From positions 1 to 20,421 of the forward strand of contig JAESUI010000009.1 in the NCBI GenBank assembly GCA_016763135.1: a stretch of DNA of 20,421 bases, read 5' to 3'. Source of the DNA: Flavobacteriales bacterium (GTDB lineage: Bacteria > Bacteroidota > Bacteroidia > Flavobacteriales_E > Vicingaceae). Under the pieces are notes generated by a model that saw nothing but the letters and a program-made list of their open reading frames with translations, made no database searches and was not told the origin of the DNA. The position numbers and the translations under genes were made by a program. Below are positions 1 to 10,100 of this stretch, piece by piece (positions within the stretch are counted from its first letter, which is position 1; the number at the start of each line of letters is the position of its first letter).

Positions 1-3000
1 GAGAAGTCTCATGAACATAAGAAAATAGCCAGCATCGAGGAGCATAAAAATGCAATAAAAAATCCATTTTTATTCGAATACACAGCAGAAAACGAGGATA
101 TATTTTACTTAAATGGGTTAAATAAAAGTGGAAGTATTTCGAGAGGTGTAGTTTTTGGGAACAATCAAGATTTAGCAGTTAATTCAAGTTTAAATTTGCA
201 GCTTTCAGGAAAAATAAGTGATAATGTAAGCATTTTGGCAAGTATTTCAGATGATAACATTCCTATACAGGCAGAAGGAAATACACAGCAATTACAAGAA
301 TTTGATAGGGTTTTTATTCAATTATTTAGTGATGAATGGAAGCTTACTGCTGGAGATTTTTATTTAAAACGGCCAAAGAGTTATTTTATGAATTTTAATA
401 AAAAAGTGAAAGGTGGAAGTTTTGAAATGAAGCTGAAAACAAGTAAAAAGAATGAGTTTAATACGATGAGTCCGATTATTAGTGCAGCAATATCAAAAGG
501 TAAATTTGCAAGAAATAAAATTCAAGGTATTGAAGGTAATCAAGGACCATATAGGTTGACAGGTAGTAATAATGAAACTTTTATTATTGTTTTATCTGGT
601 ACTGAAAAAATATATGTAGACGGGAAGTTGATGAAAGGAGGCAACGAATTTGATTATATTATTGATTACAATACTGCTGTACTAACTTTTACAACAAATA
701 AATTAATTACAAAAGATTCTAGAATAGTAGCTGAATTTCAATATTCTGATAAAAATTATGCAAGGTCCTTAGTTCACTTTGGGAATGATTTTGAAAGTAA
801 GAAACTGAAATTAAGTTTAAATGTTTATTCTGAACAAGATTCTAGAACACAGCCTTTACAACAAGATTTAAATGATTCTGAAAAATTACTATTATCAAAT
901 ATTGGCGATAGCTTACAAAATGCAATAGTCCCAAATGTAAGTTTGGTTGAATTTTCAGAAAACATTGTACTTTATAAAGCTGTAGATACGTTAGGTTTTA
1001 ATCCTGTTTACGTTTATTCTACAAACCCTGATAGTGCAATTTATCAATTAGGATTTTCATTTTTAGGTCCAAACAAAGGGAATTACACACAGATTCAAAG
1101 TTCAGCAAATGGTAAAGTTTATGAATGGATTGTTCCGGTGGCAGGCATCCCTCAAGGAGATTATGAGCCTGTTGTTTTATTGGTGACTCCAAAAACGAAA
1201 CAGATGGTGACTTTTGGCGGACAATATAATTTTTCTAAAGAATCATTTATAAAATGGGAAGGTGGAGCATCTAAAAATGATATTAATACTTTTTCTGATA
1301 AGGATAGTAAAGATGATATTGGCTATGCGTTTAAGTTTAACTCTCAGAATAAAATAAAATTAAATAAAACTAAAGATCCATGGAAATTAAAAATAGGAAC
1401 AGGATACGAATTTATTGAACGATATTTTTCTCCGATAGAGCGTTTTAGACCGGTAGAATTTGAACGAGATTGGAACATAACTAATGTTAATTTTATTTCA
1501 GACCAACATGTTTTTGGTGCTTTTTTAGGGATTGAAAAAAAGAAAAAAGCTGATGTTACTTATAATATTAGCTTACTTAAAAATGAAGGAGAATATGATG
1601 GGTTGAAAAATTCACTTTTTGCGATGTACCATTTAAAAGGATTTACTTTTAAAGGAAATGGTAGCTTTTTAACTACAGAAGGAATTAACAATACTCAATT
1701 TATTAAGCATAAAGGAACATTATCTAAAGGAATAGGATGGTTAGTTATTGGTGTAGGGGAAGAAACAGAGCAAAATAAATTCTTTATTAACCAACAATCT
1801 GACTCCCTTCAAGCAGGTAGTTTTGAATTTATTTCATGGAATGCGTTTATTCATAATGCTGATACTACTATAAATAAATTTATGCTTAGCTACAAACAGC
1901 GTGAAGATAATGCGCCACTAGGGAATGATTTTAGTGCGACTACTTTTGCAGAAGACATTACTTTTTCATTAGGGATATTAAAAAATAGGAATCATAAATT
2001 TAGAAGTAAAATAACTTATAGAAAACTTCAAATATTATCATCTACGCTTTCTTCCTTAAACCCAGAAGAGAATATTTTGGCAAGGGTAGAATATGTAGCT
2101 AAATTTTTAAAGAGTGCAATAACTTCTAATACTTATTATGAGGTTGGTTCAGGCTTAGAAGTAAAGAAAGAATTTTCATTTATTGAGGTTCAGCCAGGAC
2201 AAGGAACACATGCGCATATAGGTGATTTAAACGGAAATGGAGTGAAAGATTTAAATGAATTTGAAGTAGCGGCTTTCCAAGATCAAGCTAATTTTATTAA
2301 AGTGTTTACTCCAACCAATGACTTTGTTAGAACATATACTAATCAATTTAATCAAGGCTTATTTTTAAGACCAGAGACAAAATGGGGAGGAAAAAAAGGA
2401 GTAAAAAAAATAGTGTCAAGATTTTCTAATCGTACAAATTATAGAATAAGCCGTAAGGTTGATGATAAGTTAGATTACTACGACCCCTTTATTGGAAATA
2501 TTGCTGATTCAAGTTTAGTCACCTTAAATTTTGGATTTTTAAATACTATTTACTTTAATAGAACTGGAACTAAATTTGGAACTCAATTTACTTTTCAAGA
2601 TAACAGAGATCGATCATTGTTGACTAATGGTATTGAATCGAGAAGAAATATTAATAGAGCTGTTAAAACAAGATGGAACATAACAAGGATATATACGGTA
2701 ACACTGTTAACTGCAAATGGTGAAAAATCGAGTGTATCTGAATTTTTTAATAATAGAAATTTTGAATTAAAAATAATGGAAGCAGAACCTAAATTTATTT
2801 TTCAGCCAAATGCTAAATTTAGAACGAGTGTATCATATAATTACAAGGAAAAAACTAACAATGTGTTTTTTGGTGGTGAAGAATTGATCAGCCAAACAGC
2901 AGGTATTGAGGTAAGATATAACATTGCTTCAAAAGGAAGTTTTAGAGCTTTATTCAAATACATTGATAATCAGTTTACTACATCCAATAATGCTTCTTTA

Positions 3001-3171
3001 GATTATGAAATGTTAGAAGGGTTACAAGAGGGCTCTAATATGACTTGGGAAATTACTTACCAACAAAACTTATCAAAGCACATACAGTTAAGCATAAACT
3101 ATAATGGAAGAAAATCTGAGGATACACCAATTATTCATACTGCGGGTGTTCAGGTTAGGGCATTCTTTTAA
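1..3171 (+). CDS. Large putative outer-membrane/cell-surface protein, 5' end outside window (partial)
   Basis: The reading frame is open from base 1 with no in-frame ATG before the conserved region, so the true start lies upstream; 1056 residues are visible. The visible part has no catalytic motif. It begins with beta-rich segments of surface/outer-membrane type (a GDFYL stretch near 350-365, then an IYVDGKL...DYIIDYN...TFT...LITKDSRIV block at about 610-735). I recall this pattern from large uncharacterised Bacteroidota proteins. The C-terminal half has many short alternating hydrophobic/aromatic strands and ends in aromatic residues (VRAFF), consistent with an outer-membrane beta-barrel. 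A DxNxNGxxDxxE calcium-loop-like motif lies at 2224-2259. No T9SS C-terminal domain is present. It converges on the SprF/SprB-like pair, so it is not in their operon. Function is unknown; that it is a surface or outer-membrane protein is inference from composition. Confidence 0.7.
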   Translation, partial: EKSHEHKKIASIEEHKNAIKNPFLFEYTAENEDIFYLNGLNKSGSISRGVVFGNNQDLAVNSSLNLQLSGKISDNVSILASISDDNIPIQAEGNTQQLQEFDRVFIQLFSDEWKLTAGDFYLKRPKSYFMNFNKKVKGGSFEMKLKTSKKNEFNTMSPIISAAISKGKFARNKIQGIEGNQGPYRLTGSNNETFIIVLSGTEKIYVDGKLMKGGNEFDYIIDYNTAVLTFTTNKLITKDSRIVAEFQYSDKNYARSLVHFGNDFESKKLKLSLNVYSEQDSRTQPLQQDLNDSEKLLLSNIGDSLQNAIVPNVSLVEFSENIVLYKAVDTLGFNPVYVYSTNPDSAIYQLGFSFLGPNKGNYTQIQSSANGKVYEWIVPVAGIPQGDYEPVVLLVTPKTKQMVTFGGQYNFSKESFIKWEGGASKNDINTFSDKDSKDDIGYAFKFNSQNKIKLNKTKDPWKLKIGTGYEFIERYFSPIERFRPVEFERDWNITNVNFISDQHVFGAFLGIEKKKKADVTYNISLLKNEGEYDGLKNSLFAMYHLKGFTFKGNGSFLTTEGINNTQFIKHKGTLSKGIGWLVIGVGEETEQNKFFINQQSDSLQAGSFEFISWNAFIHNADTTINKFMLSYKQREDNAPLGNDFSATTFAEDITFSLGILKNRNHKFRSKITYRKLQILSSTLSSLNPEENILARVEYVAKFLKSAITSNTYYEVGSGLEVKKEFSFIEVQPGQGTHAHIGDLNGNGVKDLNEFEVAAFQDQANFIKVFTPTNDFVRTYTNQFNQGLFLRPETKWGGKKGVKKIVSRFSNRTNYRISRKVDDKLDYYDPFIGNIADSSLVTLNFGFLNTIYFNRTGTKFGTQFTFQDNRDRSLLTNGIESRRNINRAVKTRWNITRIYTVTLLTANGEKSSVSEFFNNRNFELKIMEAEPKFIFQPNAKFRTSVSYNYKEKTNNVFFGGEELISQTAGIEVRYNIASKGSFRALFKYIDNQFTTSNNASLDYEMLEGLQEGSNMTWEITYQQNLSKHIQLSINYNGRKSEDTPIIHTAGVQVRAFF

Positions 3172-3200
3172 AACTACTGAATAGATGGAGCAGTTTTTTT
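3170..3200 (+). terminator. Candidate intrinsic terminator between convergent genes
   Basis: Inverted repeat AAAACTACT (3170-3178) and AGCAGTTTT (3189-3197) with a 10-nt loop and one internal mismatch, followed by further T residues to 3200. It overlaps the stop codon of the upstream plus-strand gene and the last codons of the convergent SprF-like gene. On the plus strand it has the hairpin plus T-tract expected of an intrinsic terminator. In the minus direction the mismatch becomes a G-U pair, but the U-tract is short, so termination there would be weaker. Confidence 0.5.
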
Positions 3201-4097
3201 CTTGCTTTTTTTACTGTAGAATCTTGCTCCAATCATTATTTCATTCGTACCATCACTGTAGTTTTTTAAATTGGTAGTAGTGAAATCATGAGCATAAGCA
3301 ATGGTAAAACTATTGCCTAATAAAAATCCAATAGAGGCAGTAATGGCATCTAAATCACGATAAGTTCCAGAAAGCCAAACTTTATTTTTGTAGGTAAGTT
3401 TTAATGTTCCTTCAAATTGTACAGGAGCAGGTTTTACATATTTTACAAAAACAATAGGCTCAACAATAAAGTCTTCTGTTGCCTGAAACTTATATCCTCC
3501 TGTAACAAAAAAGTGAGAAGGTAATGTTCCTGTTGGGTTTTGATTAGCATCAACAATATCAACTTTAGTGTTTAATAATTGTGGTGCTGAAAATCCAAAA
3601 TAATATTTTTTATGGTAGAGGTAAAATCCAAATCCAGCATCTGGAACTAATTCTGATTGTACTCCATTTGTTATTACGGCATCATCTTGATCACGTAAAG
3701 TGATTTTAGAACCGTCAATCATAAATTGTAATAAACCAGCATTTATTCCTAAAGAGAGTTTTAATTTTTCATTGATTTTTATATGGTAAGCGTAAGAAAG
3801 ATCAATTCCTGTTCTTCTGGTTGGACCAACGATGTCAGTAAAAATATACCCTCCAAATCCCATTTTTCGGTTTTTTGAAGGCCCATTCACACTCAATGTA
3901 TATGTTCTTGGGGCATCAGTAATCCCCTCCCATTGATACCTGTGGGTAGAAATACCTTCAAAATAACCTCTGCTTCCTGCAACAGCAGGGTTAATGAGGA
4001 AGTCATTTAAAAAATATTGACTAAAATGAGGAAGTTGTTGCGAGAACAAACTACTTCCACATAGAAGTAAAAATGATATTATCAGTACCTTTTTCAT
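3174..4097 (-). CDS. PorP/SprF family type IX secretion partner protein
   Basis: A 307-residue outer-membrane protein of the PorP/SprF family. A Sec signal peptide (MKKVLIISFLLLCGSSLFS, cleavage near residue 19) precedes the family's hallmark start, QQLPHFSQYFLNDFLINPAVAGS, here seen as PHFSQYF...NPAVAGSRG, followed by a W-G...P.T..LS block. The rest is beta-strand rich with a lysine-rich tail. Length fits the family (about 300-340). In Flavobacterium johnsoniae, SprF is encoded just downstream of the adhesin SprB and is needed to deliver SprB to the surface. Here the gene starts 19 bp after the stop of the SprB-like gene on the same strand, so the two are almost certainly cotranscribed and this protein probably serves that adhesin. 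PorP itself, a T9SS component, is the alternative, but the neighbourhood favours the SprF role. Confidence 0.9.
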   Translation of the reverse strand: MKKVLIISFLLLCGSSLFSQQLPHFSQYFLNDFLINPAVAGSRGYFEGISTHRYQWEGITDAPRTYTLSVNGPSKNRKMGFGGYIFTDIVGPTRRTGIDLSYAYHIKINEKLKLSLGINAGLLQFMIDGSKITLRDQDDAVITNGVQSELVPDAGFGFYLYHKKYYFGFSAPQLLNTKVDIVDANQNPTGTLPSHFFVTGGYKFQATEDFIVEPIVFVKYVKPAPVQFEGTLKLTYKNKVWLSGTYRDLDAITASIGFLLGNSFTIAYAHDFTTTNLKNYSDGTNEIMIGARFYSKKSKKKTAPSIQ

Positions 4098-4116
4098 ACT
4101 TAATTTATAGTTAAAT

Positions 4117-7100
4117 CTACCTTAAAATGGTTAATGGTCCAGTAAAAGGTTTAATAGATTCTTCATGTAAGTCAATTATATAATAATACGTTCCTATTGG
4201 TAACTCTTCACCATTATACGTTCCATCCCAGTCTTGTAAATAACCATCTGCATGGAATAATAATTCTCCCCATCGATTATAAATTTCTACCACATTGTTA
4301 GGAAATTGTTCAATAAAATCAATTATCCAAACATCATTTGCACCATCACCATTAGGAGAAATACCATCTGGGAAAATAATGTTCGGAAGTACTGTTACTA
4401 TAACACTGTCAGTTGCAATACATCCATTTGGTGAAGTTACAGTTACATAATAAGTTGTTGTAACTGTTGGTGAAGCAATAGGGTTAGAAATAGTAGAATC
4501 ACTTAAGTCTGTACCTGGAGTCCACGTATATGTGAATCCACCTGTAGCATTTAATGTTGTACTTGCTCCGTCAAAAATAGTAACATCAAACCCAGCATTT
4601 GCGATCGGTAAAGGATCAACAGTTACACATATAGTATCTGAATATGCACATGCTCCAGTTACTTGGAAAGCATAGCAAGTTACTCCAATCACAGATGGTA
4701 ATACTGTGATAGAATTTGTAGTTCCTAAAGAATTCATCCCTGGTAGTTCAAACCACTCCACATTTGTAAATACACCAGAAGGTATACCTGTTAAGTTCGC
4801 AGATGAACCTAAACAGATGGTTGTATCAAGACCAGCATCTGCAAGAACAGTATCTGTTGCTCCAATATTAACAGAATCAATAATGCTACAACCATTTTGA
4901 TCAAAAATTTCAACGATATTTAGACCGAAACATAAATTTGTTTGAGTATTACCTTGACCTAGAGTAGTATTTCCATTCCACTCAAATGTGTATGGTCCAG
5001 TTCCTCCTGCAGGTGTAAAGGTTGCACTACCATCACAGTTGGCAGTACAAGTAACGTCTATAAATGTTGATGCAGCTGTAATTGAAGTAGGTTCAATTAT
5101 TACAATACTATCTAATGTGTTACATGTATTGCTGTCGGTTATTGTTACAAAATAAGTTCCAGCACATAGGCTACTAATAGAATCAGTGCCTTGACCTACT
5201 GTTATTTGTCCTGCTGGAGTCCAGTTATATGTAAAAGGAGATGTTCCTCCAATTGTATTGGAAATAGCCCAACCATCACAAATACTATTACAATTAAGAT
5301 TTGAAGCATTAATGTTTGCTTGTAGTACTGCTGGTTGAGTTACACTATCAATAGCTATTCCTATACATCCAGCGGCATCAGTTACATCTAATGTATATTG
5401 TCCAGCACATAAACCTGTAATTGTTGGAGATGTGTTTCCAGTTGGATTCCAAAAATAGGTATAAGGAGCAGTTCCTCCAGTTGGGGCAGACGTTATTTGA
5501 CCATCACATACTCCATTACAACTTATATTGGTAACTGTTGTATTAGGAACAGGTGCATTGATGTTACTTAATGGGAAATTAAAGTTGGCAATACAACCAC
5601 TAGAATCTGTTATTGTAACCGTATATGCACCAGCACATAAATTAATTAATGTAGATGTTATTGGTTGTGTTAGTATTGGTGCAGTTGGTGTTGTCCATAA
5701 GTACGTGTATGGTCCAATTCCTCCTGATGTAGCTATAGTAATTGAACCATCACAGACTCCACATGCAGGATCTATTAGTGTTTCATTTGCTAAAATTGCA
5801 GTAGGTTCAGTTAAGGTAATAGTATCCATTTCCGTACAACCATTGTTGTCTGTAACAGTCACAATATAGGTTCCAGCACATAGTCCAGTAGCTATTTGTG
5901 TGGTTTGATTTGCAGGGTCATTCCATGCGTAAGTATAATTTGCTGTTCCTCCAACTACATTTGCAATTGCAGCACCATCACATATCCCATTACAACTAAC
6001 AGGAGTGTTTACACTTGCAGTGGCCACTAGTAATTGTGGGCCAGTTATATTCGTACTAATAGAATCACTGCAAAGAGCGCTATCAGAAACTGTTACTATA
6101 TAATTTCCAACACACAATCCTGTTGCTTGGGGAGTAACCTGATTTGATGGGTCATCCCATAAATAAGTATAATTAGGTATTCCTCCTGTTACTGATACAG
6201 TTGAACTACCATCACAATTTCCAAAACAAGTTTCTGGAATTACACTAGTAATTGTTAGGTTTAATCCATTTGAATTGATTGAAATAGTATCAGAGCTAAT
6301 ACAGTTGTTACTATCTGTTACAGTAACTGTGTATAGGCCAACACATAGCCCTGTGTATGTTTGGAGTGTATCTGTTGGAGGCCCAACAGGAACCCAACTA
6401 TAAGAATAAGGAGATGTTCCTCCAGATGGAGTAGCTGTAGCTGTACCATCACAAGCGCCAACACAAGTTTCATCAGTTGAAGTCATTACTAGTGTAGGTC
6501 CATTAATATTATTAATAATAAGTGTGTAATTATAAATACAACCGGTTCCTAAATCTGTAATTTCTAAATCAACTGTTCCAGCACATAGTCCAACAACAGT
6601 AGAAGTTGCTACACCTAAATCTGTTAATAATGCTGGGATTGGAGATAATGGATCAGTCCAAACAAAATCAAATGGTCCAACACCACCTATTGGAGTTGAA
6701 GTAATACTTCCATCACATACTCCACAACTTGGTCCAGTAATAACGGTATTATCATTTAATACAGGAGAAGCTATTAATGTGGTAGTATCATTAATGGTAC
6801 AATTATTTGCGTCAATAACAGTTACCCAATAAACACCAGCACATAATGTATTTACAGTTGTTTGTGTTGTATCACCATTACTCCAAATGTAAGTGTAAGG
6901 TGCGACTCCACCAGCAGGTGTAGTTGTTATGCTTCCGTTACAAACACCACTGCAGGTCAAAGGATTAGGAACTGAAACTGTAGTTAATACAGGTGGGTCA
7001 ATTACTTGAACACTTGCAGTATCTGTACATCCATTATTATCTGTAACAGTTACAATATACGTCCCTGCACATAATCCCCCAACTAAAGAGTTGTTTGAAA

Positions 7101-10100
7101 CGGGAACGGTATTCCATGAATAAGTATATGGAGGCGTTCCCCCAGCTGCATTTGCAATTGCTGTACCATCACAATCTCCAGCACAAGTAGGTAAAGTTGA
7201 GCTTATTGTAATAGAAATATTAGTTGGATCACTTAACGTTATACTGTCAGTAATTGAACAGCCATTAGCATCCGTTATAGTTATAGTGTGTGTTCCAGCA
7301 CATAATCCAGTTGCAGTTGGTGTAACTTGATTACCAGCACTAGCTCCCCAAAGAATAGTTAATATTCCAACTCCACCAGTAGGGTTAATAGTTGCTGTTC
7401 CATCACAAACTCCAGGACAAGAAGGAGGTGTAGATATAATGTTTGCTAAAATTTCTTGAGGTTCTAAAACAGTCACTGAATCTACGGTAATACAACCTAA
7501 TGCATCTTGTACAATAACATTGTACAATCCAGCACACAATGTAGTCGCAGAATCATTAGTAGTTAATGCAGGGTCATCCCATTGGAAAATATAGTTTGGA
7601 TTACCAGCTGTAATAGTAGTGTAAGCTAATCCATCACATGAGCCAAAACAAGTTACACTATCTGCTAATGTTGTTAATGATGGTCCATTTGCATTATTTA
7701 TTAAAATATTAAATTGCTGAGTGCATCCTACATTATCAGTAATATCAACTTGGTAAGCTCCAGGGCATAAGTTACTAATTGTTGGAGTAATTTGCCCTAA
7801 AGGAGACCATAAGTAAGTAAATGGAGCTCCAGAACCACCACCGCCTAAAACAGTTATTGAACCATCACAAGCACCACATGCTGCATCGACTGTATTAATA
7901 GTTGCAGTAATTGAATTACCATCACCAATAGTTACATTCCCATTTCCTGTACAACCATTCGCATCAGTAATAATTACGGTATAGTTCCCAGCACATAGTG
8001 CGGTAATTGTTGGAGTTGTTGCACCATTAGACCACAAATAAGTAAAAGGGCCAGTTCCTCCAGTAGGATTAGCAGTAGCTTGTCCATCACAGGCGCCACT
8101 ACAGTTTGCCGCAACACCAGCTACAGTAACTGTTAATAAATTTGGTTCATTTATTACTACATTTTGGATAAATGAGCACCCTAAAGCATCTGTAATGGTT
8201 ACAGTGTAATTCCCTACACATAAACCTCCAACTGCATTAATTGTTTGCCCAGCAGCATTTCCGCCAGCCCAACTATAAGAATATGGAGGAAGCCCACCAT
8301 TAGGAACAACCAAGGCAGAGCCATCACAAGAACCGTTACAAGTCGCATCAATTGTATTAACTGTTGCTGTTATAGATGTATTATCAGTTATTGTGACAGG
8401 TTGAGTAGTTATACATCCATTTCCATCAGTTACCTGAACAGAATAATTACCTGCACAAAGACCTGTAATTGTTTGGGTTGTTGGTTGTGGAGGTGAAGTA
8501 GGTGTTGTCCATAGATAAGTAAAATTAGGAGTTCCTGTTGCATTTGCAGTAGCTTGTCCATCACAAACCCCATTACAACTTGCGTTAGTAGTATTTACTA
8601 ATACCGTAGGTCCATTTACATCACTAATAGTAATTAAGAATGTTTCTGTACAACCATTAGCATCTGTAATTTCTACTGGGTAAGTTCCAGCTGCAAGACC
8701 AGCTACATTACAAACATTAGATCCTAAAGTAGGCCAGTTGTAAGTATGGATTCCAGTACCACCAGAAGAAGCACAAACAGAAGCGGTACCATCAGCATTT
8801 CCACAAGTAGAGTTAGTAGTAATTGCATTGTCAATAATAATTATTGGCTCGTTAATTACAACCGTATCATTTCCAGAACAACCATTAAAGTCAGTAACGG
8901 TTACTATATAAATTCCAGCACATAAGCCAGTTGCTGTTTGTGTCGTTTGAGCTAATGGGTCATTCCATTGGTAATTATATGGAGCTGTACCACCAATTGG
9001 GTTAGCTGTTGCAGAGCCATCACAATTTCCAATACAAGTTGCATCAATTGTTGATGAGGCAATAACCAATGCATTTGGACTTGCAATAACAAAGTTGACA
9101 ACATTTGTACAACCATTAAAATCAGTTATTGTTACACTAATTGGTCCAGTACATAATCCAGATATTGAAGAGGATGTAGATCCATTACTAGACCATACAT
9201 AAGAATAAGGAGCAGTTCCTCCAGTTGGAGTAACACTTGCAATACCATCACAAATTCCATTACATGAGGCATCTGTAAACGTAGAATTTGCAGTAATACT
9301 ATCTGCTTCTCCGATAACTAAGCTAGTCGTTAAAATACAACCTGTACTATTTTCAGTTAATGTTAGATTATATGTCCCAGCGCAAAGACCAGTTATAGTA
9401 CTATCTGATGGGCATTGTGCTGGGCATGAAGGGCCTGTCCAAGCCCAAGTAAATGGAGCAACTCCACCAATAGGTATTGCATTAAGTGAACCATCGCAAG
9501 CACCAAAACAAGTTGCATCATTAACCGTAGCAGCAATCCCAGAAGGACCAGTTGGATTAGTAACACCAATGGTAAATATTGCTACACAACCATTAAAGTC
9601 AGTTATAGTATCAGTATAAAATCCAGCAGCTAAATTGGTAATACAAGATGTAGTAGCACCATTACTCCATGAATGAGAATAAGGAGGTGTACCTCCAGAA
9701 GGGAACATACAAATTGAGCCGTCATTAACACCACAATTTGCTCCAACTATTACTTCATTATCATCAATTAATTGCGGTTCTTCTATAATTATAGAGCCAA
9801 TAAAAATACAGTTATTCGAATCAGTTACTGTTACCGTATAAACGCCTGGGCATAAACCGGTGATAGTTTGTGTATTTCCTGGGTTAGGGTTACAAACTGG
9901 GCCAACCCATAAGTAAGTGTAAGGTAACGTTCCACCAGAAGGATTAGCAGTTGCAGTTCCATCATTTGCTCCATTACATGTAATATTTGTACTATCTAAT
10001 GTTACAGCTAAAGCTAGTGGTGCAGTTACGGTATAAGTTACTGTATCAATACAACCACTATTATCTGTTACCGTTACTAAATAATTACCTATGCATAAAC

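Noticed and set aside
196..3171. TTG at 196 as the start of the first gene
   Set aside because: The frame is open and beta-rich back to base 1, so the gene continues upstream; the TTG is an internal Leu codon.
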